Source: a bacterium
Lineage (GTDB): Bacteria > Actinomycetota > Thermoleophilia > Solirubrobacterales > 70-9
NCBI GenBank assembly: GCA_023251935.1
Contig: JAHEXV010000004.1
Coordinates: 1-64,000, forward strand
Length of the DNA stretch: 64,000 bases
Direction: 5' to 3'
Every line of letters starts with the position of its first letter. Positions within the stretch are counted from its first letter, which is position 1. The translations under genes and the position numbers were made by a program. Positions 20,699 through 30,726 of this stretch are shown here, piece after piece. The notes below the pieces were generated by a model, which worked only from the letters and a program-made list of their open reading frames with translations, had not been told where the DNA came from and searched no databases.

Positions 20699-22852
20699 GT
20701 GTCCGCATTGACCCGTTGGGTCCTGGCCCACAAGCGCACCGTCACCCTGTTCTGGATCGCGCTCACGGTGGTCGGGATCGCGTCGGCCAACTCGGCCACC
20801 AAGGCGCTCGACCAGAAGTTCTCCGTCCCCGGCAAGGAGGGCTGGGAGACGAACGTCGCGATCGCCGAGCATTTCCACGGTGCGGGCGGTGACACCGCGC
20901 CGATCGTCCCGGTGGTGACGCTGCCCTCCGGCGAGACCGTCGACTCGCCGGGGGTCGGTGCGCGGCTCGCCCGGGTGGACCGGCGCCTCGATCAGGCGCT
21001 GCCCGGAGCCCGCATCGCCTCATACGCGTCCACGGGCGACCGCAGCTTCGTCTCGAGCGACGGCCGCACCACGTTTGCGATCGTCTACCCGAAGCCGGAT
21101 CCGAACTCGGCCTTCGGCGAGAACCCGGATGCCGCCAAGGCGGCGCGGGCAGCCGTTCGAAGCACCGACGTCGCCGGCGCGCCGGTCCACGTCAGCGGCT
21201 TCGACGCGCTGCAGAACGAATCGGGTGGCGACAGCGGCACCGGGGTGCTGCTGGAGTCGGTCCTCGGCGGTCTCGGCGCCCTGATCGTGCTCGCGTTCGT
21301 GTTCGCGTCGTTCCTCGCCCTGGTACCGCTCGCGATGGCGATCGTCTCGATCATGACCACCTTCCTCCTGGTCTGGGGCCTGACCGCGTTCACCGACATC
21401 TCGCCGGTGGTCCAGTTCCTGATCGCCCTTGTCGGCCTCGGGATCGCGATCGACTACTCGCTGCTGGTCGTGTCGCGCTGGCGCGAGGAGCGCGCCCACG
21501 GACGAAGTGGCGACGAAGCCGTGCAGCGGGCGATGGAGACCGCCGGCCGCGCCGTGGTCTTCAGTGGAACCACCGTGGCGATTGGATTGCTGGCGATGGT
21601 TGCGCTCCCGGTTCCGTTCCTGCGCAGCATGGGCTATGCGGGGATGCTGATCCCGCTGGTCAGCACCCTGGTCGCGATCACGCTGCTGCCGGTCGTCCTG
21701 TCGAAGCTCGGGCAACGACTCGACTGGCCCCACCGGCGCACCGACGATCGCGCCAGCCGCGCGTGGACGCGGTGGGCCGAGACCGTGGTGCGGCACCGCT
21801 GGGTCGCCGCGGGCACCGCGATCGTCATCCTGGGCGTCCTGATCGTCGCGGCGACGGGCCTGACGCTCGGCGACGCCAGCCCGGACACGATCGCCAAGCA
21901 CGGCGACGCCAAGGAAGGCCTGACGGCGCTGGAGGATTCCGGCATCGGGTCGGGTTCGCTGCTGCCCTACGAGGCGCTCACCAACGGCACCGATCCCGAC
22001 CGGGTGGCCCGGGATCTGAGCCAGGTCGACGGGGTCCACGGGGCCGTCGCCCCGGACTCCTCGGCATGGCGCTCCGGCGGAGCCGCCGAGGTTCTCGCCT
22101 TCCCGGTCGCCGACGACTCCACCTCGGCCGGCCGGGCGACGCTCGACCGGGTCCGTGACGAGGCACACGCCGCCGGCGTCGACGTGCGGGTCGGTGGCCT
22201 GCCGGCCCAGAATGCCGACTTCATCAGCGCCGTCTACGGGAACTTCCCACTGATGATCGCGCTGATCGCGGTGGTCACCTTCGTGCTGCTGGCGCGGGCG
22301 TTCCGCTCCCTGCTGCTGCCGCTGAAGGCGGTCATCCTCAACGTCGCGAGCGTCACGGCGGCGTGGGGCGTCCTGGCCTTGATGTGGCAGAACGGGCACG
22401 GCTCCGACCTGCTGTGGGGGATCGACGCCACCGGCTCCGTCCCGGCCTGGATCCCGTTGATGGTCTTCGCGTTCCTGTTCGGGCTCTCGATGGACTACGA
22501 GGTCTTCATCCTGGCCCGGATGCGCGAGGAGTACGACGTGACGGGCGACACTCGCACCGCGGTCGTGCGGGGAATCGGCCGGACCGGTCGCCTGGTGACG
22601 AGCGCGGCCCTGATCCTGTTCCTCGCCTTCGTCTCCCTCGCCTCGGGCCCCGGGACCGACCTGAAGATGTTCGCCACCGGGCTCGCCGCGGGCGTCCTCC
22701 TCGACGCGACGGTGATCCGGGCGCTTCTCGTGCCCGCCGTGGTCTCCCTGCTGGGGCGCTGGAACTGGGTGCTCCCCCGGCGCCCGGCCCGGCTGCTGCG
22801 GGTTGAGCCCTCGATGCCGCCCCGCGTCGCGGCGGGCGAGGAGGCCGGCTAG
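20699..22852 (+). CDS. MMPL family transporter
   Basis: About 700 aa with repeated TM blocks; GLGIAIDYSLLVVSRWREE and FLFGLSMDYEVFILARMREEYD; GTG start with upstream agaggagg. Confidence 0.9.
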   Translation: MSALTRWVLAHKRTVTLFWIALTVVGIASANSATKALDQKFSVPGKEGWETNVAIAEHFHGAGGDTAPIVPVVTLPSGETVDSPGVGARLARVDRRLDQALPGARIASYASTGDRSFVSSDGRTTFAIVYPKPDPNSAFGENPDAAKAARAAVRSTDVAGAPVHVSGFDALQNESGGDSGTGVLLESVLGGLGALIVLAFVFASFLALVPLAMAIVSIMTTFLLVWGLTAFTDISPVVQFLIALVGLGIAIDYSLLVVSRWREERAHGRSGDEAVQRAMETAGRAVVFSGTTVAIGLLAMVALPVPFLRSMGYAGMLIPLVSTLVAITLLPVVLSKLGQRLDWPHRRTDDRASRAWTRWAETVVRHRWVAAGTAIVILGVLIVAATGLTLGDASPDTIAKHGDAKEGLTALEDSGIGSGSLLPYEALTNGTDPDRVARDLSQVDGVHGAVAPDSSAWRSGGAAEVLAFPVADDSTSAGRATLDRVRDEAHAAGVDVRVGGLPAQNADFISAVYGNFPLMIALIAVVTFVLLARAFRSLLLPLKAVILNVASVTAAWGVLALMWQNGHGSDLLWGIDATGSVPAWIPLMVFAFLFGLSMDYEVFILARMREEYDVTGDTRTAVVRGIGRTGRLVTSAALILFLAFVSLASGPGTDLKMFATGLAAGVLLDATVIRALLVPAVVSLLGRWNWVLPRRPARLLRVEPSMPPRVAAGEEAG

Positions 22853-22856
22853 CGAG

Positions 22857-23894
22857 CTACTCGACGGTCCAGGTGTCGCCGGAGCGAAGCAGCGCGTCCA
22901 GGTCCTCGGTGCCGACGCCCTCGCGGGCGGACTCGAGCTCGCGGGTCATCGACTCGGCGAAGACGGGCCGCTCGACGGCGCGGAAGAGGCCGATCGGAGT
23001 GGGGCCGTTGGGCCGCTCGCTGAGGTGCGCGAGCGAGAAGGCCTGGCTCGGGTTCGGGTCGTGGGCGTCGTGGACGACGAGCGCGTCCTCGCCGACCTCC
23101 GAGACCGTCTCGAGTCGCAGGCGGCCGTCGGGGCCGCGGGTCACGCCGCGCTCCGAGTCGACCCCGAAGCGGATCGGCTTCGAATGCTCGAGCCGGATCT
23201 GGTTCGCGTCCCGGCCCTTTCCTCGCACGGCCTCGAACGCCCCGTCGTTGAACACGTTGCAGTTCTGGTAGATCTCGATCAACGCCGACCCCTGGTGGTC
23301 GGCGGCGGCGCGGAGCACCTGAGCCTGGTGTTCGCGGTCGGTGTCCACGGTGCGGGCGACGAAGGTTGCCTCGGCGCCGAGCGCCAGCGCGATCGGGTTG
23401 AAGGGATGGTCGAGCGACCCGAACGGAGTCGACTTGGTGACCTTGCCCTCCTCGCTGGTCGGCGAGTACTGACCCTTGGTGAGGCCGTAGATCTGGTTGT
23501 TGAACAGCAGGATCTTGATCGGGACGTTGCGTCGCAGCGCGTGAATCAGGTGGTTGCCGCCGATCGAGAGCGCGTCGCCGTCGCCGCTCACCACCCAGAT
23601 CGAGAGATCCGAACGGGCGAGCGCCAACCCGGTCGCCAGCGCCGGGGCCCGGCCGTGGATGCCGTGCACCCCGTAGGTGTTCATGTAGTAGGCGAAGCGA
23701 CCGGCGCAGCCGATGCCGGCGACGAACACGATCCGCTCCGGCGGCAGCCCGAGCTCGGGCAGGAACTGCTGCACGGTGGCGAGAATCGCGTAGTCGCCGC
23801 AGCCCGGACACCAGCGCGTCTCCTGGTCGGAGGAGAAGTCCTTCTTGGTCAGGCCCGCGGGCGCGCCGCCGTTGCTGCCGTTCGTTTCGCTCAC
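22857..23894 (-). CDS. 2-oxoacid:ferredoxin oxidoreductase subunit beta
   Basis: WCPGCGDYAILATVQQFLPELGL, GRAPALATGLALARSDLSIWVVSGDGDALSIGGNHLIHALRRN (TPP-binding). Confidence 0.93.
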   Translation of the reverse strand: MSETNGSNGGAPAGLTKKDFSSDQETRWCPGCGDYAILATVQQFLPELGLPPERIVFVAGIGCAGRFAYYMNTYGVHGIHGRAPALATGLALARSDLSIWVVSGDGDALSIGGNHLIHALRRNVPIKILLFNNQIYGLTKGQYSPTSEEGKVTKSTPFGSLDHPFNPIALALGAEATFVARTVDTDREHQAQVLRAAADHQGSALIEIYQNCNVFNDGAFEAVRGKGRDANQIRLEHSKPIRFGVDSERGVTRGPDGRLRLETVSEVGEDALVVHDAHDPNPSQAFSLAHLSERPNGPTPIGLFRAVERPVFAESMTRELESAREGVGTEDLDALLRSGDTWTVE

Positions 23895-25726
23895 AGCCGC
23901 TCCGTGATCACGTCATCGAGCTCCTCGGCGAAGATCGGGAGGCCCTCGACCTTGGTGTAGCTGAGCGCGTCGACCAGGAACTCGCCGCGGATGATGTTGA
24001 CCAGCTGTCCCGTGTTCATCTCCGGGATCAGCACCTTGCGGTAGGAGCGGACGACCTCGCCGGTGTTGCGCGGCAGCGGGTTGAGGTGATGGAGGTGCGC
24101 GGAGTCCACCTTCTCGCCGCGCAGACGAACCCGCCTCACCGCTCCCTTGATCGCTCCGTAGGTCGAGCCCCAGCCGAGCACCAGCATCTCCGCACCGTCG
24201 ACGCGGTCGACCTCGAGCTCGCCGATCTCGGTTGCGATCCCGGCGATCTTCTTCGCCCGCAGTCGCGTCATCAGCGCGTGGTTGCCGGGCTCGTAGCTGA
24301 TGTGACCCGTCCCGTCCTCCTTCTCCAGTCCGCCGATCACGTGCTGGAGGCCCGTGGTGCCGGGTAGCGCCCACGGGCGTGCGCCCCGCTCGTCGCGGAG
24401 GTAGGGCCAGAACTCCTCGCCGCTGTTCGGGCCGGTCGCGAACCCCGGGTCGATCTCCGGGAGGTCGGCCGCGTCCGGGACCCGCCACGGCTCCGACGAG
24501 TTGGCGAGGAACGTGTCCGAGAGGAGGATCACGGGCGTGCGGTAGGCGACCGCGATCCGCGCCGCCTCCAGCACCGCCTCGAAGCACTGGGCCGGCGTCG
24601 ACGCGGCGACGACCGGCAGCGGCGACTCTCCGTGGCGACCGTGGATCGCCATCAGCAGGTCCGCCGCCTCGGTCTTGGTCGGCATCCCCGTCGAGGGGCC
24701 GGCGCGCTGCACGTCGATCACCACGAGGGGAAGCTCGAGCGTGGCGGCGAGCCCGATCGTCTCCTGCTTCAGGTCCATGCCGGGCCCGCTCGAGGCCGTG
24801 ACCCCGAGGTGGCCGCCGAACGACGCGCCGAGCGCCATGTTGGCGGCCGCGATCTCGTCCTCCGCCTGAACCGTCCTCACCCCGAAGCGCTTGTGGCGCG
24901 AGAGCTCGTGGAGGAGCTCGGACGCCGGGGTGATCGGGTAGCTGGCGAGGAACAGCGGCAGGCCGCTGCGGACGCTGGCCGCGATCAATCCGAGTGCCGC
25001 CGCCGTCGTGCCGTTGATCCCCCGGTAGGTGCCGGGCTCAGCGGGGGCGGCCTTGACCTCGTAGTGGACCTGAAGCAGCTCCGCGGTCTCGCCGAAGTTG
25101 TAGCCGGCCCGGAAGGCCGCGAGGTTGGCCTCCATGATCTGCGGCTTGGCGGCGAACTTCTGCTCGATCCAGCGGATCGTCGCGTCGGTGGGACGGCTGT
25201 ACATCCACGAGACCAGCCCGAGGGCGAAGAGGTTCTTGGAGCGCGCCGCGTCGCGGGCCGTGATCCCGTCGATGCCCTCCGTCGCCCGCACCGTCATCGA
25301 GGTCATGGGGACGCGGAAGACCTGGTAGTCGTCGAGGGCTCCGTCATCCAGCGGGTTGGCCTCGTAGCCGGCCTTCCTGAGGTTGTGCTCGCTGAACCCG
25401 TCTTGGTTGGCGATCACGATGCCGCCCCGTTCCAGCTCCGTGAGGTTCGCCTTCAACGCCGCCGGATTCATCGCCACCAGCACGTTCGGCTGGCCGCCCG
25501 GGGTGAGGATGTCGCGCGAGGCGAAGTGGATCTGGAAGGCGGAGACGCCCGCCAGCGTCCCGGCCGGCGCCCGGATCTCGGCGGGGAAATCGGGCAGGGT
25601 GGCCAGGTCGTTGCCCACCAACGCCGTCGCCGCCGCGAAGCGGTCGCCGGCGAGCTGTATCCCGTCGCCCGAGTCGCCGGCAAATCGGACGACGACGCGC
25701 TCTATCTCCTCGGTGGCTTTGTTCAA
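23891..25726 (-). CDS. 2-oxoacid:acceptor oxidoreductase subunit alpha
   Basis: RFAGDSGDGIQLAGDRFA gamma domain fused to PITPASELLHEL...GPGMDLKQETIGLA alpha domain; ATGA-type overlap with the beta subunit. Confidence 0.93.
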   Translation of the reverse strand: MNKATEEIERVVVRFAGDSGDGIQLAGDRFAAATALVGNDLATLPDFPAEIRAPAGTLAGVSAFQIHFASRDILTPGGQPNVLVAMNPAALKANLTELERGGIVIANQDGFSEHNLRKAGYEANPLDDGALDDYQVFRVPMTSMTVRATEGIDGITARDAARSKNLFALGLVSWMYSRPTDATIRWIEQKFAAKPQIMEANLAAFRAGYNFGETAELLQVHYEVKAAPAEPGTYRGINGTTAAALGLIAASVRSGLPLFLASYPITPASELLHELSRHKRFGVRTVQAEDEIAAANMALGASFGGHLGVTASSGPGMDLKQETIGLAATLELPLVVIDVQRAGPSTGMPTKTEAADLLMAIHGRHGESPLPVVAASTPAQCFEAVLEAARIAVAYRTPVILLSDTFLANSSEPWRVPDAADLPEIDPGFATGPNSGEEFWPYLRDERGARPWALPGTTGLQHVIGGLEKEDGTGHISYEPGNHALMTRLRAKKIAGIATEIGELEVDRVDGAEMLVLGWGSTYGAIKGAVRRVRLRGEKVDSAHLHHLNPLPRNTGEVVRSYRKVLIPEMNTGQLVNIIRGEFLVDALSYTKVEGLPIFAEELDDVITERL

Positions 25727-25826
25727 ATCACTGCCCGCCCATCAGCGATTGTACGCACGGGTCCAGAGAACTCCGAAGGGTGGGCGCCCACTGCCAGGAA
25801 GCTGTCGATTCCGTCCGCGCCGCATG

Positions 25827-25840
25827 CGAACATCTGTTCG
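25827..25840 (+). promoter_or_regulatory. Putative LexA (SOS) box
   Basis: CGAACATCTGTTCG, perfect CGAAC-N4-GTTCG, ending on the G of the predicted GTG start at 25840. Confidence 0.7.
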
Positions 25841-26861
25841 TGCGTTGGGAGCATCTGACATTCGACCGAAAGGAGGCCGAGGCGAGGTTGCCCGGCTTCC
25901 GCGAGCCAGCCGTCGTGCGCACCTTCGACGCGCCGGAGGCGCTCGGAACCCGCTTCTACGAGGTCCGGGCGCGCTCCGCGCTGAACCGGGTGCCGAAACG
26001 CTCGCGGATGCCGTTCCGCTGGACGATCAATCCGTATCGCGGTTGCACCCACGCCTGCTCTCCTACTGCTTCGCCCGCCCCACACATACGTACCTCGACT
26101 TCAACGCCCGTGAGGACTTCGAGCGCCAGATAGTCGTCAAGGTGAACGCGCCGGAGGTGCTGCGCGCCGAGCTTGCCCGTCCCTCGTGGCAGGGAGAGCA
26201 CGTGGCGCTGGGCACCAACACCGACCCCTACCAGTGGGTCGAAGGTCGCTACCGGCTGATGGAGGGGATCTGGGAGGCGATGCGCGACTTCTCGAACCCA
26301 TGCTCGGTGCTCACCAAGTCGCCCCTCCTGCTCCGCGACCTCGGGCTGATGAAGGAGATCGCCGAGCGGACCGAATTCACCGCGAACCTGTCGATCCCGA
26401 CCCTCGACGAGGAGGCGTGGCGAGCGACCGAGCCACACACGCCCCATCCCAGGAAGCGAATCGAGGCGGTGGCCGAGCTGAAGCGGGCCGGGATCCGCAC
26501 CGGGGTGCTGGTCGCGCCGCTGATCCCGGGCGTCAACGACTCCCCGGCGCAACTCGAGCCGCTGCTCGAGCTCCTGGACGAGGCCGCCCCGGACTCGATC
26601 GGCGGCGTCGCCCTGCACCTTCGCGGCGAGGTGCGCGAGATCTGGTTCGACTGGCTCAGGGAGCGCCGTCCGGACCTGATCCCCCGCTACCGGGAGCTCT
26701 ACGGACGGGGGGCCTACATGGACCGGGAGGAGGCAGACCGCCTCGCCGCGATGGCGCGCCGGAGGGAGAGGGGCACTCGAGGGCGGGGCGCTCGGCCGGC
26801 CGAAGCCGCCGGGGAGGGCGAGCTCAGCCCACGACCGGGGCGGCAGCGCCGGCTCTTCTGA
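25840..26861 (+). pseudogene. Frameshifted Rv2578c-like / SplB-related radical SAM protein
   Basis: Frame 1: VRWEHLTFDRKEAEARLPGF...PFRWTINPYRGCTHAC; frame 2 continues YCFARPTHTYLDFNAREDFERQIVVKVN...RRLF*. The frames join if a duplicated TC (26059-26062) is removed. Confidence 0.85.
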
Positions 26862-27975
26862 GCGCCACCGCGACGCTAAGGGTGCCGAGCGCGCAGGTCG
26901 CACCGAGCCAGAACGCGGCCGGGTAGCCGCCGAGCGTCGCGGCGACCCCCGCCAGTGGAGCGCCCAGGCCGACGCCGAGGTCGAAGAAGCCGGTGAAGGT
27001 GCCGAGCGCGGCGCCGCGTCGGCCCTCGGGGACTCGGTTCACGACGACCAGCGAGAGGGACGGATAGAGGAGCGAGAAGGCGGTCCCCATCGCCGCCGCC
27101 CCGACGATCGCCATCGGCAGCGTCGTCGCCAGCGCGATCAGGGCGAGGCCGACCGACTCCACGGCCGCCGCGCCCGCCGCGCACCGAAGCGGGCCGATCC
27201 GGTCGGGGAGATCGCCGGCGAGCAGCCGGGTGAGCACGACGGTGACGGCGAACACGGTGAAGGCGATCGCCCCGTGCGAGTCGCCGTTCGCCTGCAGGTG
27301 GAGGACGATGAAGGAGGCCATCGCCGCGTAGCCGACGCTGGCCAGCGAGAGCGCGAAGCCGGGGCGGATCGACTCGCGGGCGATCAGGGGCCCGCGGGCG
27401 GCGTGCGGCGAGGGCTCGAACGGATCCGGGATGCGAAGCGCCACCAGCGCTCCCAGGAACGGCGCCGCCGCCGCGAAGGCCCAGACGAGGTGGAAGCCCG
27501 AGGCGTGGTAGAGCAGCTCCCCGATCGACGGCCCGATGCTGAGCCCGCTCCAGACGGCGAGCCCGTAGAGGCCGATCACCCGGCCGCGGCGCCCCGGGGG
27601 GGCCAGGTCGACGATCCAGGCGGAGCCCGCGGTGAACACCGTGTCCTCGCCCATCCCGAGCACCAAGCGGGCCCCGATCAGGCCGGGCAGCCCGGTCGGA
27701 AGGAGGTAGAGCAGGCCGGCCAGGGCGGCCAGGAGCGTGCCGACAACGACCGTCGGCCGTCGGCCGCGGTGATCGGCCAGTCGGCCCGCCAACGGGCGCC
27801 CGGCCAGCCCGGTCAGCGCGTATGCCCCCACCACGACGCCGACCGCGACGTTGCCGGAGTCGAGGGGCCCCCTGACGTAGCGCGGCAGCACGGGCAGGAC
27901 GGCCCCAACCGCCATCAGCGAGAGCAGCGTGACGACGAAGATGCCGGCGAAGGCGGCGAAGGGCGATCGGCGCAC
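26824..27975 (-). CDS. MFS transporter
   Basis: 12-TM pattern; GRPLAGRLADHRGRRPTVVVGTLL motif A. Confidence 0.88.
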   Translation of the reverse strand: MRRSPFAAFAGIFVVTLLSLMAVGAVLPVLPRYVRGPLDSGNVAVGVVVGAYALTGLAGRPLAGRLADHRGRRPTVVVGTLLAALAGLLYLLPTGLPGLIGARLVLGMGEDTVFTAGSAWIVDLAPPGRRGRVIGLYGLAVWSGLSIGPSIGELLYHASGFHLVWAFAAAAPFLGALVALRIPDPFEPSPHAARGPLIARESIRPGFALSLASVGYAAMASFIVLHLQANGDSHGAIAFTVFAVTVVLTRLLAGDLPDRIGPLRCAAGAAAVESVGLALIALATTLPMAIVGAAAMGTAFSLLYPSLSLVVVNRVPEGRRGAALGTFTGFFDLGVGLGAPLAGVAATLGGYPAAFWLGATCALGTLSVAVALRRAGAAAPVVG

Positions 27976-27981
27976 CAGCGC

Positions 27982-29430
27982 TCAGCTCGTCCCGGCCGCG
28001 CGAAGCTCGGCCCGCTTGATCTTTCCGCTGGCTGTCTTGGGGAGCTCGTCGGCGAACTCGACGATCCGTGGGAACTTGTAGGGGGCGGCCACCCGCTTGC
28101 AGTGCTCCTGAAGCTGGCGGGCGAGCGCGTCGCCGGGCTCCCCCTGGCGCAGGACGACGATCGCGCGCACCACCGAGCCACGATCGGGGTCCGGGGCCGC
28201 GACCGCCGCCGCCTCGGCGACGGCCGGATGGGTGAGCAGCGCCGACTCGACCTCGAACGGCCCGATCCGGTAGCCGGCCGAGAGGATCAGATCATCCCGC
28301 CGTCCCTCGTACCAGAGGTAGCCATCCTCGTCCTCGCTGACCACGTCGCCGGTCGGCCACCACTCGCCCTCGAACGAGTCGCCGTCCAGGTAACGGCTGA
28401 AGAAGGTGGGGCAGCGATCGCGGTTGACCTGGAGCTCCCCGTCGATGATTCGCACCTCGAAGCCCGGCAGGGGCCTTCCCATCGAGCCGTAGCGCACCTC
28501 GTCTCCGACCAGGTTGCCGCTCACGTGGCCGGTCTCCGTCTGCCCGTATCCGTCGCAGATCTCCCGCCCGAGGCCGTCCCGGAAGACCTCGATCACCTCG
28601 GGGTTGAGAGCCTCTCCCGCCGAGACCATCCGGCGCAGCGCCGGCAGCGGACGGAGCTCACCCCGCTTGGCGAGCATCCGGTACTCGGTCGGCGCCTGGC
28701 AGACGACGTTGACTCTCTCGCGCTCGAGCAGCTCGAGGCGCTCGGCGGGATCGAAGCGGCCCTCGTGCAGGAGGGCCGCCGCCCCGCAGAGCCACGGGGC
28801 GACGAACACGTTGCGGGCTGACTTCGACCAGCCGGTCGCCGTCGTGCACCAGACCAGCTCTCCCTCGCGAGCGCCCAGCCAATGCTCGGCCTGGGTCCGC
28901 TGGGCGGCCAGGTACCGCTGCGGGTGCAGGGCGCCCCGCGGCTCGCCGGTGGTGCCGGAGGTGAACACGATCAGGGCCCCGTCGGTCGGGTGGAGGTCCG
29001 CGATCTCGGCGGGCGCCTCCTGGGCACGCTCCTCGTCCATCACCTCGGCGACCTCGCCCAGGGTCATCGTGGGCACGCCGCCGGGCAGCAGGCCGAGCAG
29101 GGCCTCGGCGCCGACGCAGAGGGCGGGGTTTGCCGCCGCGGCGCGGAGCTCGACGTCGTGGCGGCGCAGCTGCGTGTTGCAGGGGAGCGCGATTGCCCCG
29201 GTCCGCCAGCAGGCGAGCATCGCCAGCACCCATTCGACCCGGTTGCCGATCAGGGTCATCACCACGTCCCCGCGCCGCACTCCGCGCGCCGCGAAAGCCC
29301 CCGACAGCCCGGCGCTGCGAGCGATCAGCTCGCCGAACCCCCACTCGCGGCGCTCTCCCTGGTTGGAGATCGTCACCAGCGCCGGCCGCGCCGACGGGAA
29401 GCGTTCGAGCACGTCCTCGATGAAGTTCAT
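27982..29430 (-). CDS. AMP-dependent acyl-CoA synthetase/ligase
   Basis: LIVFTSGTTGEPRGALHP, GYGQTETG, WWPTGDVVSEDEDGYLWYEGRRDDLILSAGYRIGPFEVE, PKTASGKIKR. Confidence 0.93.
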   Translation of the reverse strand: MNFIEDVLERFPSARPALVTISNQGERREWGFGELIARSAGLSGAFAARGVRRGDVVMTLIGNRVEWVLAMLACWRTGAIALPCNTQLRRHDVELRAAAANPALCVGAEALLGLLPGGVPTMTLGEVAEVMDEERAQEAPAEIADLHPTDGALIVFTSGTTGEPRGALHPQRYLAAQRTQAEHWLGAREGELVWCTTATGWSKSARNVFVAPWLCGAAALLHEGRFDPAERLELLERERVNVVCQAPTEYRMLAKRGELRPLPALRRMVSAGEALNPEVIEVFRDGLGREICDGYGQTETGHVSGNLVGDEVRYGSMGRPLPGFEVRIIDGELQVNRDRCPTFFSRYLDGDSFEGEWWPTGDVVSEDEDGYLWYEGRRDDLILSAGYRIGPFEVESALLTHPAVAEAAAVAAPDPDRGSVVRAIVVLRQGEPGDALARQLQEHCKRVAAPYKFPRIVEFADELPKTASGKIKRAELRAAGTS

Positions 29431-29539
29431 TGCGCCTCGATCGGGTTCACGGCGGCGTAGTCTGCCGCTGATCGACGGTTCGCTGCGCGTCGGCGCATAG
29501 AGTGGAACGCGTAAGCGGAGCTCGCAGAAGGAGGAAGGC

Positions 29540-30334
29540 ATGGGCAAGAGGACGAGCTACGAGCCGGGAACGTTCTGCTGGATCGAGTTGTCGACCACCG
29601 ACCCCGACGACGCGAAGCGCTTCTACGGCGAGCTCCTCGGCTGGGGGTTCGAGGACAGCGAGATGCCCGGGGGTGGCACCTACACGATGGCCCGGATCGA
29701 TGGCGATGTCGTCGCCGGCATCACCGCTCAGCCGGAGCAGCAGCGCTCGGCGGGCGTCCCCCCCAACTGGTTCTCGTACGTCGCGGTGGAAAGCGCCGAC
29801 GATGCCGCGGCGCGCGCCAGCCAGCTCGGCGGAGTCGCCCACGCGGGCCCGTTCGACGTCGGCGAAGCCGGCCGCATGGCGGTGCTCGGCGACCCCACCG
29901 GAGCGATGCTGGGGGCCTGGGAGCCGCGTGATGCAATCGGGGCCGGCCGGGTCAACCAGCCGGGCTGCCTGACCTGGAACGAGCTCGGCACGAGCGACGT
30001 GCCGAAGGCGCTCTCCTTTTACGAAGGGTTGTTCGGCTGGACCGGCGAGGTGCTGCAGATGGGCTCGGGGCCTGCGTACACGGTGATCCGCGTCGGCGAG
30101 CGCGCCAACGGGGGCATTCGCGACCTTTCCCCCGAGGAGGAGCAGGCGGGAGCCCCTCCGTACTGGTTTCCCTACCTCGCCGTGGAGTCGCTCGACGGCG
30201 CGATCACGAGGTGCGGCGAGCTCGGCGGCGCGAAGGTCTTCGGCCCGATCGACTTCCCCGCGGGGAGGATCGCGGCCCTCCGCGACGCCCAGGGGGCGAT
30301 GTTCGCGATCTGGGACGGCGTGCTCGAGGACTAG
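29540..30334 (+). CDS. VOC family protein with two glyoxalase-like domains
   Basis: GTFCWIELSTTDPDDAKRFYGELLGWGFED and GCLTWNELGTSDVPKALSFYEGLFGWTGE. Confidence 0.88.
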   Translation: MGKRTSYEPGTFCWIELSTTDPDDAKRFYGELLGWGFEDSEMPGGGTYTMARIDGDVVAGITAQPEQQRSAGVPPNWFSYVAVESADDAAARASQLGGVAHAGPFDVGEAGRMAVLGDPTGAMLGAWEPRDAIGAGRVNQPGCLTWNELGTSDVPKALSFYEGLFGWTGEVLQMGSGPAYTVIRVGERANGGIRDLSPEEEQAGAPPYWFPYLAVESLDGAITRCGELGGAKVFGPIDFPAGRIAALRDAQGAMFAIWDGVLED

Positions 30335-30450
30335 GCGCGGATTCCCCCACGGTCCTCCTGACCCACCAGCCGAACCCTCGCCAACGACCGACAAACTCGC
30401 GGAATGTGGGTCGTTCGCGAGCTCGGGACCCCCACTGGTGGTCGAGCAGC

Positions 30451-30726
30451 CTAGCCGCGCCGCAGCTCGGAGCCGTCGTAGAGCTTCTTGATCACCACGG
30501 CGCCGTCGGGCGCGGCATCGAGGCAGAGCTCGCAGAGGACGCACTCGTCGAGGTTCTCCTCGACGATCCGAAGCGCGCCGGCCTCGCCGTCGGCGGCGAA
30601 GATGTCCACGGGGCAGACCTCGGCGAGCCTGCCGGCCAGCGCCGCGTCGTCGGCGACCGTCTGATCGACCTCGATCCCGATGAACACTCCGGTCAGCTGC
30701 TCGCCGCCGGTCGGGGGCGCGCTCAT
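30451..30726 (-). CDS. Small FixX-like single-cluster ferredoxin-like protein
   Basis: EVCPVDIFAADG...ENLDECVLCELCLDAAPDGAV: CxxCxxC plus remote CP; overlaps the sucD stop. Confidence 0.7.
   Translation of the reverse strand: MSAPPTGGEQLTGVFIGIEVDQTVADDAALAGRLAEVCPVDIFAADGEAGALRIVEENLDECVLCELCLDAAPDGAVVIKKLYDGSELRRG

Noticed and set aside
27274-28821. 515-aa plus-strand ORF
   Set aside because: Antisense to both the MFS transporter and the acyl-CoA synthetase; Arg/Asp/Gln-rich shadow.
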